Positions 1 through 7,553 of a DNA stretch of 64,000 nucleotides are shown here, one piece after another. The notes under the pieces were generated by a model. It was given only the letters and a program-made list of their open reading frames with translations. It was not told the origin of the DNA and ran no database searches. The position numbers and the translations under genes were made by a program. Positions within the stretch are counted from its first letter, which is position 1, and each line of letters starts with the position of its first letter. The DNA comes from 73-13 sp035555435 (GTDB lineage Bacteria > Actinomycetota > Actinomycetes > Actinomycetales > Microbacteriaceae). The stretch covers positions 1 to 64,000 of the forward strand of contig DATMGN010000056.1 in NCBI GenBank assembly GCA_035555435.1. Direction: 5' to 3'.

Positions 1-879
1 AAGACCGGCTCGGAGTTCCTCATCCGCATCCACGCCGCGGGGGTCAACCCCATCGACGTCAAGACGCGCGCCGGCCAGGGCCCGGCCGCGCTCGCCGAGT
101 GGCCGCTCGTGCTCGGCAACGACTTCAGCGGCACCGTCGTCGAGTCGCCCTACGACGCCCACCCGATCAAGGCCGGCGACGCCGTCTACGGCATGACGTT
201 CGTGCCCCGGCTCGCCGGCACCTACGCCGAGTACGCGCCGGTCCCGGCGCTCTTCGTCGCGAAGAAGCCGCGCAGCCTCTCCCACGTCGAGGCGGCGGCG
301 GCGCCCCTCGCGGCGCTGACCGCCTGGGGCGCCGTCGTCGACGTCGCGAAGGCGCACGAGGGCCAGCGCATCCTGATCCACGCGGGCGCGGGAGGCGTCG
401 GCCACTTCGCGATCCAGTTCGCCGCGTTCTTCGGCGCGCATGTCGTCGCGACCGGCGGCCCCCGCAGCCAGGGCTGGCTGCGGGACCTCGGCGCGCACGA
501 GGTCGTCGACTACACCGCGGCGCCGTTCGAGGAGCGGATCGCGCCCGTCGACATCGTCATCGACCTCATCGGGAACGTCGCGGATCGCACCGGATCGCGT
601 TCGCTCCGGGTGCTCAAGCCAGGCGGCCTGCTCGTCAACGTGCCGAGCGGGTCCTGGCCGACCCTCGCCGAGGAGGCCGCCGCCGCGGGGGTGCGCGCGA
701 CCGAGTACCGTGTCTCCCCCGATGCGACGACGCTCGCCGTCATCAGCCGGCTCATCGACTCGGGGGACGTGCGGGTCCACGTCGATGAGGTCTACGACCT
801 CGCCGACGCCGCGGCGGCGCACGAGGCCCTTGCGCTCGGCCACACGCGTGGGAAGCTGGTGCTGAAGGTGTCCGACTAG
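1..879 (+). CDS. NADP-dependent MDR oxidoreductase (quinone oxidoreductase-like), 5' end cut off
   Basis: The reading frame is already open at base 1, so the start lies outside the window; 292 residues are visible. An N-terminal GroES-like domain (GVNPIDVKTRAG, then LGNDFSGTV) is followed by a Rossmann domain with the dinucleotide motif AGAGGVG at about visible residue 128. The zinc-binding cysteines of classical alcohol dehydrogenases are absent, which fits the zinc-independent quinone oxidoreductase branch of the medium-chain family. These enzymes reduce quinones or enones with NADPH in the cytosol; the substrate here cannot be told. The gene is followed 26 bases later by an FAD oxidoreductase on the same strand and may be cotranscribed with it. 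Confidence 0.85.
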   Translation, partial: KTGSEFLIRIHAAGVNPIDVKTRAGQGPAALAEWPLVLGNDFSGTVVESPYDAHPIKAGDAVYGMTFVPRLAGTYAEYAPVPALFVAKKPRSLSHVEAAAAPLAALTAWGAVVDVAKAHEGQRILIHAGAGGVGHFAIQFAAFFGAHVVATGGPRSQGWLRDLGAHEVVDYTAAPFEERIAPVDIVIDLIGNVADRTGSRSLRVLKPGGLLVNVPSGSWPTLAEEAAAAGVRATEYRVSPDATTLAVISRLIDSGDVRVHVDEVYDLADAAAAHEALALGHTRGKLVLKVSD

Positions 880-905
880 GCGGCGCCTTCCCGCGGACCA
901 CCGCA

Positions 906-2351
906 TTGGACGCCATGCGCAACTCGACCCTCTACGAACGCGACGCTCCCCCGGGCGAGGTCGTCGACGCCGCGCTCGCCGACACCGCATTCGGCGTCTA
1001 CTGGCTCGACGCGGCGGCGCGAGCCGGTCTGCGCGGCGAGCGCTCGCAGCTGCGCGACCGCCGCGACGCCGACCTCGTGATCGTCGGCGGCGGGTTCACG
1101 GGACTGTGGACCGCCGTCCTCGCCGCGCGCCGCGACCCGGGCCGGCGGATCGTCGTGCTCGAGGCGAGCCGGGTCGGCTGGGCGGCGAGCGGCCGCAACG
1201 GCGGCTGGGTCGACTACTCCCTGACCCACGGCGAGGCGAACGGGCTCTCGCGCTGGCCCGACGAGTTCGAGACGCTTCAGCGGCTCGGCTTCGACAACCT
1301 CGACGCCTTCGGGCGCGACCTCGAGGAGCTCGGCATCGACTGCGGCTTCGAACGGGTCGGCGCGCTCATGATGGCCGTCGAGCCGCACCAGGTCGGGTGG
1401 ACGCGCGAGCTCGCCTCGCCCGAGCAGACGACGCTCGACCAGAACGCCATCCAGGCGAGACTGCGCGCCCCAGGACTCCTCGGCGGCATCGCCGAGTCGG
1501 GCCGGATGGTGGCGACCCTCGACCCCGCGCGGCTCGTGCTCGGGCTCGCGGCGGCCGCCGAGCGGCTCGGTGTCGTGATCCACGAACGGTCTAAGGTGCG
1601 GCGCCTCGAAGACGACGAGCATGGCGTTCTGCTCGTCACCGATCGCGGCTCGGTCCGGGCCGACCGGGTCGTGCTCGCGACGAACGCGTATCCGTCGTTG
1701 CTGAAGCGCAACCGGCTGATGACCGTCCCCGTCTACGACTACGTGCTGATGACCGAGCCGCTCACCACGGCCCAGCGCGAGTCGATCGGCTGGCAGGGGC
1801 GCGAAGGACTCGGCGACCTGTCGAACCAGTTCCACTACGCGCAGATCACGCCCGAGGGGCGGATCCTCTGGGGCGGCTACGACGCCGTCTACTTCCCGGG
1901 CGGACGGATCCGGCCGCGCTACGAGGACGATCCCGCGGTGCACCGAAAGCTGGCCTCGAACTTCTTCGCGCTCTTCCCGCAGCTCGCCGAGCAGGGGGTG
2001 CGCTTCTCGCACCGCTGGGCGGGCGTCATCGACACGTCGACCCGCTTCGCCGCGTTCTACGGCACGGCAGGGCGGGGGCGCATCGCCTACGCCGCGGGGT
2101 TCACGGGGCTCGGGGTCGGGACTTCGCGGTTCGCCGCGGAGGTCATGCTCGACCTGCTCTCGGGCGAGGAGACGCAGCGGACGGTGCTCGAGATGGTGCG
2201 CAAGCGCGGGGTGCCGTTCCCACCGGAGCCCGCCGCCGCGATCGGCATCAACCTCTCGCGCTGGGCGCTCGATCGGGCCGACCACCACGGCGGCCGCCGC
2301 AACCTCTTCCTCCGCACCCTCGACTCGGTCGGCCTCGGCTTCGACTCCTGA
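906..2351 (+). CDS. FAD-dependent oxidoreductase of the DAO/OrdL (gamma-glutamylputrescine oxidase-like) family
   Basis: This 481-residue protein carries the FAD-binding motif DLVIVGGGFTGLW near residues 57-68 and the family motif GWAASGRNGGW near residue 91, typical of DAO-fold amine oxidases related to PuuB/OrdL. Such enzymes oxidise a C-N bond of amines or amino acids with oxygen. The C-terminal half contains the second FAD-contact stretch around YAAGFTGLGVG. The substrate is unknown. The start is uncertain: a TTG at 906 and an ATG at 915 are both possible and neither has a convincing Shine-Dalgarno site. The gene converges on rplA, with a perfect palindrome in between. Confidence 0.85.
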   Translation: MDAMRNSTLYERDAPPGEVVDAALADTAFGVYWLDAAARAGLRGERSQLRDRRDADLVIVGGGFTGLWTAVLAARRDPGRRIVVLEASRVGWAASGRNGGWVDYSLTHGEANGLSRWPDEFETLQRLGFDNLDAFGRDLEELGIDCGFERVGALMMAVEPHQVGWTRELASPEQTTLDQNAIQARLRAPGLLGGIAESGRMVATLDPARLVLGLAAAAERLGVVIHERSKVRRLEDDEHGVLLVTDRGSVRADRVVLATNAYPSLLKRNRLMTVPVYDYVLMTEPLTTAQRESIGWQGREGLGDLSNQFHYAQITPEGRILWGGYDAVYFPGGRIRPRYEDDPAVHRKLASNFFALFPQLAEQGVRFSHRWAGVIDTSTRFAAFYGTAGRGRIAYAAGFTGLGVGTSRFAAEVMLDLLSGEETQRTVLEMVRKRGVPFPPEPAAAIGINLSRWALDRADHHGGRRNLFLRTLDSVGLGFDS

Positions 2352-2364
2352 TCACCTCGCGCTC

Positions 2365-2417
2365 AGGTGACAGCAACTGGCGTTCTGCGCACGTCAGAAC
2401 GCCAGTTGCTGTCACCT
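2365..2417. repeat. Perfect 23-bp inverted repeat with 7-nt loop
   Basis: Left arm 2365-2387 and right arm 2395-2417 are exact reverse complements, around the loop CGCACGT. It lies between two convergent genes but has no T-run on either side, so it is not a standard intrinsic terminator. Each arm ends at the loop with GCGTTCTG, the octamer repeated throughout the window. Confidence 0.9.
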
Positions 2418-2439
2418 CAATCGTGTCGGCAGGAATGCG

Positions 2440-2473
2440 TGAGGCCCGGCCGCCAGATGGCAGCCGGGCCTCA
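2440..2473 (-). terminator. Probable terminator of rplK-rplA
   Basis: An 11-bp perfect stem (2440-2450 with 2463-2473) and a small inner stem lie 16 bases beyond the rplA stop on the minus strand. There is no strong U-tract, as is usual for high-GC actinobacterial hairpin terminators. Confidence 0.55.
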
Positions 2474-2488
2474 CACACAGCGCAGGCG

Positions 2489-3181
2489 CTACGCGAGGAG
2501 CGCGACATCCAGCGGGATGCCGGGGCCGAAGGTCGTCGAGATCGACGCCTTCTGGATGTACCGACCCTTGGACGACGCGGGCTTCGCGCGGACGACCTCG
2601 TCGATCGCCGCCTTGAAGTTCTCCTCGAGCTGCTCGGCGGTGAAGCCCGCCTTGCCGACGACGAAGTGCACGTTCGCGTGCTTGTCAACGCGGAACTCGA
2701 TCTTGCCGCCCTTGATGTCCTCGACCGCCTTGCCGGTGTTCGGCGTGACGGTACCGGTCTTCGGGTTCGGCATGAGGCCGCGAGGGCCGAGCACCTTGCC
2801 GAGCCGGCCGACCTGGCCCATGAGCTCGGGCGTCGAGACGGCCGCGTCGAAGTCGGTGTACCCGCCAGCGACCTTCTCGATGAGCTCCGCGCCACCGACC
2901 TCGTCCGCGCCCGCGGCGATCGCGGCCTCGGCCGCGGCGCCCGTCGCAAAGACGATGACGCGTGCGGTCTTGCCGGTGCCGTGCGGGAGGATGACGGTGC
3001 TGCGGACCATCTGGTCCGCCTTGCGCGGGTCGACGCCGAGCTTGAGCGCGACCTCGACGGTCGAGTCGAACTTCTTCGACCCGGTCTGCTTCGCGACGGC
3101 GAGCGCCTCCGAAGCGGCGTAGTACTTGCCCTCTTCGAGCAGGGCGGCGGCGGCGCGGTAGGCCTTCGACTTTCTTGCCAT
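2489..3181 (-). CDS. rplA: 50S ribosomal protein L1
   Basis: The 230-residue protein matches L1 along its whole length, including the N-terminal KSKAYRAAA helix, the HGTGK stretch and the signature VGRLGKVLGPRGLMPNP around residues 125-141. L1 forms the mobile L1 stalk of the large subunit and contacts the E-site tRNA; in many bacteria it also represses its own mRNA. The ATG start is 2 bases after the rplK stop, so the two genes form one operon. The length is normal for the family. Confidence 0.98.
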   Translation of the reverse strand: MARKSKAYRAAAALLEEGKYYAASEALAVAKQTGSKKFDSTVEVALKLGVDPRKADQMVRSTVILPHGTGKTARVIVFATGAAAEAAIAAGADEVGGAELIEKVAGGYTDFDAAVSTPELMGQVGRLGKVLGPRGLMPNPKTGTVTPNTGKAVEDIKGGKIEFRVDKHANVHFVVGKAGFTAEQLEENFKAAIDEVVRAKPASSKGRYIQKASISTTFGPGIPLDVALLA

Positions 3182-3183
3182 GA

Positions 3184-3615
3184 TTACGCCTCCACCGTGA
3201 TGCCCATGGAGCGGGCAGTGCCCGCGATGATCTTCTCCGCGCCGGCGAGGTCGACCGCGTTGAGGTCGACGAGCTTCTCCTGCGCGATGGCCGTGACCTG
3301 CTCCTTGGTGAGCTTCGCGACCTTGACGGTGTGCGGGGTCGCCGAGCCCTTGCCGACGCCCGCCGCCTTCTTGATGAGCTCCGCCGCCGGCGGGGTCTTC
3401 AGGATGAAGGTGAAGGAACGGTCCTCGTAGACGGTGATCTCGACGGGGATGACGTTGCCGCGCTTGTCCTGCGTGGCGTCGTTGTACGCCTTGCAGAACT
3501 CCATGATGTTCACGCCGTGCTGACCGAGCGCCGGGCCGATGGGCGGGGCGGGGTTGGCGGCGCCGGCCTGGATCTGCAGCTTGATCAGACCCGTGACCTT
3601 CTTCTTGGGTGCCAC
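3184..3615 (-). CDS. rplK: 50S ribosomal protein L11
   Basis: The 143-residue protein begins KKKVTGLIKLQIQAGAANP and contains the conserved PPIGPALGQHGVNI stretch. L11 binds the GTPase-associated region of 23S rRNA. Translation starts at GTG 3615, preceded by a weak purine-rich stretch (AAAAGAGAAA). rplK normally sits directly behind nusG; here 2.5 kb of unrelated genes separate them, and rplK has its own upstream region with a hairpin and a TACACT box. Confidence 0.98.
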   Translation of the reverse strand: MAPKKKVTGLIKLQIQAGAANPAPPIGPALGQHGVNIMEFCKAYNDATQDKRGNVIPVEITVYEDRSFTFILKTPPAAELIKKAAGVGKGSATPHTVKVAKLTKEQVTAIAQEKLVDLNAVDLAGAEKIIAGTARSMGITVEA

Positions 3616-3641
3616 TGGTTTCTCTTTTCGTGTTGTGCGTC

Positions 3642-3664
3642 GAGCATCACCTGAGGTGATGCTC
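3642..3664 (-). promoter_or_regulatory. Leader hairpin upstream of rplK
   Basis: A perfect 10-bp stem (3642-3651 with 3655-3664) with loop TGA lies 27 bases before the rplK start, inside the probable leader transcript. No U-tract follows. It could be an attenuator or part of an L1 autoregulatory site; a kink-turn cannot be judged by eye. Confidence 0.5.
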
Positions 3665-3749
3665 TCCCGCTGGGCGGTCGCCCACGGTTACCGGCCGAGC
3701 CCGTCGACAGCTGGGACGAAACCCTGGCGTCGGAAAGTTCGACCGAACA

Positions 3750-3755
3750 AGTGTA
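3750..3755 (-). promoter_or_regulatory. Probable -10 box (TACACT) for rplK-rplA
   Basis: On the minus strand TACACT lies about 135 bases upstream of rplK, with only a weak -35. The palindrome GTTCGACCGAAC (3738-3749) directly adjoins it on the transcript side and might be a protein-binding site. It implies a leader of roughly 130 nt. Confidence 0.4.
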
Positions 3756-3784
3756 GCGGAGAACGTCGTGCGGCGGGAGGGCGA

Positions 3785-4003
3785 TCAGGTCCCCACGGTC
3801 GCGACCATCGCCACGATGAGGGCGATGACCCCGAGGGCGATGATGCCGAGCACGACTCCGACGAAGACGCGGATCCCGGTCGAGGCCGGGCGGGGGCTCG
3901 CCGCGGTCTCGAAGCGCACCGGCTCCGGCGCGCCCGAGGCGTACCACTCCTCCCCCGCGGCGTCGTAGCCGGGGAGGTCGGCGGGGTTGCCGGGCTCGCT
4001 CAT
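3785..4003 (-). CDS. Small single-span membrane protein, function unknown
   Basis: The 72-residue product has a polar N-terminal half (MSEPGNPADLPGYDAAGEEW) and one strongly hydrophobic C-terminal segment (about residues 45-68, VFVGVVLGIIALGVIALIVA). No known domain is recognised. The ATG start at 4003 is chosen because TAGGCT sits 7 bases upstream on the minus strand (4011-4016), as expected for a leaderless transcript; the longer open frame would run into the nucleotidase gene. Confidence 0.6.
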   Translation of the reverse strand: MSEPGNPADLPGYDAAGEEWYASGAPEPVRFETAASPRPASTGIRVFVGVVLGIIALGVIALIVAMVATVGT

Positions 4004-4013
4004 GCCAGCGAGC

Positions 4014-4481
4014 CTACGCGCGCTCGCGCAGGTACCCGACGACGCTCGACCAGTCGGGGTACGGGCGGCCCTCGCCGAAGTGCAGCCACTCCCCGGTGAA
4101 CTCGGCCGCGCCGTGCGCGGGCTGATCGTCGACGAGGTAGTCGCCGACGTTGAGGTCCTTGTGGTGGGTGATGATGAGTCGCTTGTAGACGGGGTCCGCC
4201 TCCTCGGCGCCGAAGACGAGCTGCACCCACTGCAGCTTGTCGGTCCAGGCGGTCGGATTCGCCCACGGCGCGGTCGAGAGGATGTAGGTGTCGTACAGCC
4301 GCGCGAGCTCCCGGTAGGCGGCGACGGCACCGGGCATCGGCTTCAGGAGCGAGTAGACGCCGGGTATGTGGTCGAAGCGGCCCTCGTAGTGCGCCCGGAT
4401 CTCGGGGCTGAGGTCTGCGAGGCGGCCGTCGAAGTCGGCGAGCGTGTTGTCGAGGTCGATGTAGAGGATCTTGCGAGCCAT
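4014..4481 (-). CDS. 5'(3')-deoxyribonucleotidase-like HAD phosphatase
   Basis: The 155-residue protein starts with the HAD nucleophile motif DLDNTLADF (residues 9-17) and has the middle motif STAPW typical of the NT5C family, then KRLIITHHKDL and DYLVDDQP as acid motif. These enzymes dephosphorylate deoxynucleoside monophosphates, but several members act on other substrates, so the family call is firmer than the reaction. It starts 3 bases after the rhodanese gene stops, so the two are probably one operon. Confidence 0.8.
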   Translation of the reverse strand: MARKILYIDLDNTLADFDGRLADLSPEIRAHYEGRFDHIPGVYSLLKPMPGAVAAYRELARLYDTYILSTAPWANPTAWTDKLQWVQLVFGAEEADPVYKRLIITHHKDLNVGDYLVDDQPAHGAAEFTGEWLHFGEGRPYPDWSSVVGYLRERA

Positions 4482-4484
4482 GCG

Positions 4485-4922
4485 CTACCTCACGAGGCCG
4501 ACGGTCGGGTCCGCGGGGAACGCCACGCGCCCCGCGTCGTCCTCGACCGGGTAGCCTTCGCGGGCCCAGTACTCGAAGCCCCCGATCATCTCCCGGACGC
4601 GGTAGCCGAGCCGCGCGAAGATCAGGCCGGCCCGCTGCGCCGCGTTGCAGCCCGGGCTCCAGCAGTACACGACGACGGGCATGTCGAGCGGGATCTCGCG
4701 CGGCGCCCGCTCCTCGATTCGCGAGTAGTGCATGTGGATGGCGCCCCGCACCCGGCCCTGCGCCCACGCCTCGTCCCCGCGGACGTCGACGAGCACGAAG
4801 CGCTCGCCCGCGCGCTGCGCCGCACGCACGTCGGTCGGGTCGGTCTCGGCGGCGAGCCGGGCGGCGAAGTGCGCCGCGATCTGCTCCGGGGTGATCTCCG
4901 GCGGGGCGTCGGCAGCGTTCAT
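4485..4922 (-). CDS. Rhodanese-like domain protein
   Basis: The 145-residue protein has the rhodanese fold pattern: FVLVDVRGDEAWAQGRVRGAIHM, then the active-site loop YCWSPGCNAAQRAG with a cysteine at about residue 95, and a C-terminal GGFEYW. Such domains carry sulfur on the cysteine as a persulfide; with no partner here the role is open. The start at ATG 4922 is supported by TACGCT 6 bases upstream (4929-4934, minus strand), suggesting leaderless translation; a longer frame would overlap the divergent YchJ-like gene. Confidence 0.85.
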   Translation of the reverse strand: MNAADAPPEITPEQIAAHFAARLAAETDPTDVRAAQRAGERFVLVDVRGDEAWAQGRVRGAIHMHYSRIEERAPREIPLDMPVVVYCWSPGCNAAQRAGLIFARLGYRVREMIGGFEYWAREGYPVEDDAGRVAFPADPTVGLVR

Positions 4923-4928
4923 GCGCCG

Positions 4929-4934
4929 AGCGTA
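4929..4934 (-). promoter_or_regulatory. -10 box TACGCT for rhodanese operon (leaderless)
   Basis: The box ends 6 bases before the ATG at 4922, so the transcript should begin at the start codon. The divergent gene begins at 4969, leaving only 46 bases between the two start codons. Confidence 0.55.
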
Positions 4935-4968
4935 CGGGGAGGCGGACGGGCGCGTCATCATTGTCGTC

Positions 4969-5283
4969 ATGGATCCTCGCGACGGCATCGAGACGGCCGA
5001 GGGGCTCATGCGCTCGCGTTTCGCGGCGTTCCGCGACGGCGACGCGGCCTGGCTGCTGCGCAGCTGGCATTCGTCGACTCGGCCGCGCGAGCTCGACCTC
5101 GCCGACAACCCGGTCTGGCGAGGCCTGCAGATCGTCGACACCGGCGCGGGAGGACCGGACGACGACACGGGCGTGGTGGAGTTCCGTGCGACCTATCTCG
5201 AGGGCGGCGAGGCCCGCGTCATGCAGGAGCGCTCGCGCTTCGTCCGCGAACAGGGGCGCTGGGTCTACCTCGACGCGGAGTGA
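4969..5283 (+). CDS. YchJ family protein (UPF0225), NTF2-like domain
   Basis: The 104-residue protein shows the YchJ core pattern: TAEGLMRSRFAAFRDGDAAW, then LRSWHSSTRP, VEFRATY and RSRFVREQGRWVYLD. The family core has an NTF2-like fold and usually carries zinc-binding SEC-C motifs at one or both ends; these are missing here, so this is a core-only version. The function of the family is not known. It is divergent from the rhodanese gene. Confidence 0.75.
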   Translation: MDPRDGIETAEGLMRSRFAAFRDGDAAWLLRSWHSSTRPRELDLADNPVWRGLQIVDTGAGGPDDDTGVVEFRATYLEGGEARVMQERSRFVREQGRWVYLDAE

Positions 5284-5289
5284 GCCGAC

Positions 5290-5796
5290 TCAGCTCGCCG
5301 GGTCCGCGCCCGGGATGACTGCGACCTCGACCCACCCACGGGCCCCGCTCAGCTCCTCGAGCCGTGCGACGGGGACCGGCACCGCGGAGTCGTGCGATCC
5401 GGCAGCCGGGTAGACGGTCTCGAAGCGGCGCAGCGACGCGTCGAGCCACACCTGCGCGCCGGGGGTGACGGCGAACGGGCACACCCCGCCCATGGGGTGT
5501 CCCGTGAGGGCGACGAGGTCGTCGGCGGCGAGCATCCGCGGCTTCGCGCCGAATGCCCGCTTGAAGGCGCCCGAGTTCACCTTGGCGTCCCCCGCGGTGA
5601 CGATGAGGATCGCCGAGCCGGACGCGTCCTGCGGTCCCGTCGGGTCGTAGAACGCGAGCGTCTTGGCGATGTGCGCCGGGTCGGTCCCGAGGCGCGCGGC
5701 CGCGAGCTCGACGGTCGCGGAGGAGTCCTCGAACTCGCGGATCGCGTCCGCGAGCCCGAACGCGGCGAGGTGGGATCGGACGGTGTCGACGGACAT
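5290..5796 (-). CDS. YbaK/EbsC family aminoacyl-tRNA deacylase
   Basis: The 168-residue protein has the features of the YbaK/ProX editing family: IAKTLAFY, VTAGDAKVNSGAFKRAFGAKPRM and GHPMGGVCPF. These enzymes hydrolyse mischarged tRNA (often Cys- or Ala-tRNA-Pro) in trans. The ATG at 5796 is preceded by TGGAGG at a proper distance. The 3' end converges on the YchJ-like gene with a 6-base gap. Which misacylated tRNA it clears cannot be told from sequence. Confidence 0.85.
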   Translation of the reverse strand: MSVDTVRSHLAAFGLADAIREFEDSSATVELAAARLGTDPAHIAKTLAFYDPTGPQDASGSAILIVTAGDAKVNSGAFKRAFGAKPRMLAADDLVALTGHPMGGVCPFAVTPGAQVWLDASLRRFETVYPAAGSHDSAVPVPVARLEELSGARGWVEVAVIPGADPAS

Positions 5797-5951
5797 GCCT
5801 CCATCATGCCGATATCGGACGTGTCGGGTTGACTGAGCGTGCTCGTGCCGAGCCTCCCGATCCGAAGGGAGTCCGCATGAGCCTGCTTGTCTCCGCCGAT
5901 GCGCCGGCGCACGCTCGCCCTGATCTAGCCAGTTCATCTAGCCAGGACGTC

Positions 5952-6025
5952 ATGGAGCCGATCAGCATCTACGCGGCGCGGAGATCGAAGCCATCATTCG
6001 CGAGAACCGGGAGATGGGCGAGTGA
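5952..6025 (+). pseudogene. Remnant of a Phd/VapB-type antitoxin gene
   Basis: A start-like segment reads MEPISIYAA, resembling the N-terminus of Phd/YefM-type antitoxins. A few codons later, in another frame, the sequence reads EIEAIIRENREMGE followed by TGA at 6023-6025, which looks like an antitoxin C-terminus. The middle of the gene is missing. The TGA overlaps the GTG of the toxin remnant, the normal translational coupling of such pairs. A short ORF from ATG 5877, with an AAGGGAG ribosome site, runs through this region. Confidence 0.55.
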
Positions 6026-6170
6026 TCTACATCGACTCGGCCTCAATACCGTCGACGCCTTGCATCTGGCGACGGCGCAATTCGCCGGGTGCGAGGCACT
6101 GTGGACGAATGACGATCGATTCGTCAACGCGTCCGACGGACGCGCCGTCAACGTCCTCAGAGCTTCGTGA
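6022..6170 (+). pseudogene. Remnant of a VapC-like PIN-domain toxin gene
   Basis: GTG 6022 begins VIYIDSA, the usual start of VapC with its first acidic residue, and after one or two codons the frame changes to LNTVDALHLATAQFAGCEALWTNDDRF, the usual PIN C-terminus. About 80 central residues are missing, with a frameshift. PIN toxins are ribonucleases, but loss of the middle should inactivate this one. The C-terminal frame ends at 6170, overlapping the nusG 3' end by 14 bases on the opposite strand. Confidence 0.7.
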
Positions 6171-6990
6171 CCTGCTCGAAACCGAGGGTGACGGGGGTCT
6201 CGCGCTCGAAGAGCGAGACGAGCACCGTGAGCTTGCCGGACGCCGCGTCGATCGCGTCGATCGTGCCGGGCAGGCCCGCGAACGAGCCCTCCTTGATCGT
6301 GATCGTCTCGCCGACCTCGTAGTCGATCTCCGCGGGGATGACCCGCGCGGCGACCTTGCCGCCCTTGCCCGCGGCGGCCTTGCCGCCGGCCGCGGCCGGG
6401 GCCTCGGCGACCTGGACGAGCGACTTGAGCATGCCGAAGGCCTCGTCGAAACGCAGCGGGACCGGGTTGTGCGCGTTGCCGACGAAGCCGGTCACACCGG
6501 GCGTGTGGCGTACCGCCGACCAGGAGTCCTCGTTGAGGTCCATGCGCACGAGCACGTACGAGGGGATCCGCACGCGGTTGACGAGCTTGCGCTGCCCGTT
6601 CTTGATCTCGACGACGTCCTCCATGGGGACCTGGACCTCGAAGATCGAGTCCTCCATGCCGAGGGAGATGCGCCGGTTCTCGATGTTCTGCTTGACCGAC
6701 TTCTCGAAGCCCGCGTACGAGTGGACGACGTACCAGCGACCCGGCTTCGCCCGCAGCTCGAGCTTGAAGTCCTCGTACGGGTCGACCTCGACGGCGGCCG
6801 CCTCATCCTCGTCCGCCGCCTCGACCTCGTCGAGCAGCGCCTCGACCGCAGCGTCCGCCTCATCCTGCGAGTCGATCTCGAGCGCGTCGTCGACCTCCGC
6901 GTCGGCCTCCGGGTCCTCGACGTTCTCAAGCGGCGCGGCCGCCGCGTCGAGCGCCTCGACGAGGTGCTGGATGTCGTCGTTGTCAGTCAT
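6157..6990 (-). CDS. nusG: Transcription termination/antitermination factor NusG
   Basis: The 277-residue protein has an acidic N-terminal extension (about residues 1-80, very rich in Asp, Glu and Ala) as in other actinobacterial NusG, then the NGN domain (from GRWYVVHSYAGFEKSV, about residues 84-200) and a C-terminal KOW domain (EVGETITIKEGSFAGLPGTI). NusG binds RNA polymerase and links it to Rho or the ribosome. An alanine/glycine/lysine-rich linker joins the domains. It lies 33 bases downstream of secE in the same operon. Its usual downstream partner rplK has been displaced. Confidence 0.97.
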   Translation of the reverse strand: MTDNDDIQHLVEALDAAAAPLENVEDPEADAEVDDALEIDSQDEADAAVEALLDEVEAADEDEAAAVEVDPYEDFKLELRAKPGRWYVVHSYAGFEKSVKQNIENRRISLGMEDSIFEVQVPMEDVVEIKNGQRKLVNRVRIPSYVLVRMDLNEDSWSAVRHTPGVTGFVGNAHNPVPLRFDEAFGMLKSLVQVAEAPAAAGGKAAAGKGGKVAARVIPAEIDYEVGETITIKEGSFAGLPGTIDAIDAASGKLTVLVSLFERETPVTLGFEQVTKL

Positions 6991-7023
6991 GGATGTCGTT
7001 TCCTCGTGCTACCTATTGCCGGC

Positions 7024-7311
7024 TCAGAACCGGTAGTTGTTGATGTCGCCGAATACCGCGGCGACGAGCCAGCCGAACCCGAAATCGAAGCCCGTGACGA
7101 GCGCCATCATGATGATGACGAACACGAGCACGACGAGCGTGTAGGAGACCAGCTCCTTGCGCGTCGGGGTGACGACCTTCTTGAGCTCGCTGATCACCTG
7201 TCGCAGGAACAGGGCGATCCGGGCGAAGATGCCCTTCTTCTCCGCGCGCTCCTTGCGAGCGGTCGCGACGACGTCCTCACCGGGCTCGTCGACCACATCA
7301 CCTGAAGCCAA
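7024..7311 (-). CDS. secE: Preprotein translocase subunit SecE
   Basis: SecE of the Sec translocon: an acidic/basic N-terminus, the amphipathic stretch GIFARIALFLRQVISELKKV, the conserved VVTPTRKEL and one membrane span (about residues 62-85). I chose the TTG at 7311, giving 95 residues, because GAGGAAGGTGAG lies 3-6 bases upstream and because a longer frame would run into tRNA-Trp. The gene lies between tRNA-Trp and nusG and is probably cotranscribed with both. Confidence 0.93.
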   Translation of the reverse strand: MASGDVVDEPGEDVVATARKERAEKKGIFARIALFLRQVISELKKVVTPTRKELVSYTLVVLVFVIIMMALVTGFDFGFGWLVAAVFGDINNYRF

Positions 7312-7338
7312 GATCTCACCTTCCTCACGCCTTACGGC

Positions 7339-7414
7339 TGGCAGGGCGGACAGGACTCGAACCTGCAACCTGCGGTTTTGGAGACCGCTGCGCTACCAAT
7401 TGCGCCACCGCCCT
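7339..7414 (-). tRNA. tRNA-Trp (anticodon CCA)
   Basis: The minus strand folds into a cloverleaf: acceptor AGGGCGG/CCGCCCT, anticodon loop CTCCAAA with anticodon CCA, T-arm with GGTTCGAGTCC. The CCA tail appears to be encoded (7339-7341). It is the first element of the tRNA-Trp/secE/nusG unit. Confidence 0.95.
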
Positions 7415-7476
7415 AGGGCTCTCGAGACCCGCTCGCGGGCACACAAAAGCATTGGGTTTTTCAACTCCGGTCTGAA

Positions 7477-7504
7477 AGTGTACCCGGTCCCACCGCGTGC
7501 GAAA
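7477..7504 (-). promoter_or_regulatory. Candidate promoter for tRNA-Trp-secE-nusG
   Basis: On the minus strand, TTTCGC (7499-7504), 16 bases and TACACT (7477-7482) form a sigma-A-like promoter about 60 bases before the tRNA. Confidence 0.4.
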
Positions 7505-7553
7505 CCCGGGATTCTCTCGGGCGCACGCACGTCGCGTTCTGGGTGGCGATCCC

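Noticed and set aside
2365..2417. Palindrome as a standard intrinsic terminator
   Set aside because: No T-run follows on either strand, so I list it as an inverted repeat and leave its role open.
6022..7305. 427-codon plus-strand frame from the VapC-like start
   Set aside because: After the first seven residues it reads antisense nusG and secE; only the start is meaningful, as part of the toxin remnant.
7312..7368. Longer SecE N-terminus starting inside tRNA-Trp
   Set aside because: It would translate tRNA sequence. TTG 7311 has a strong ribosome site and gives a normal length.
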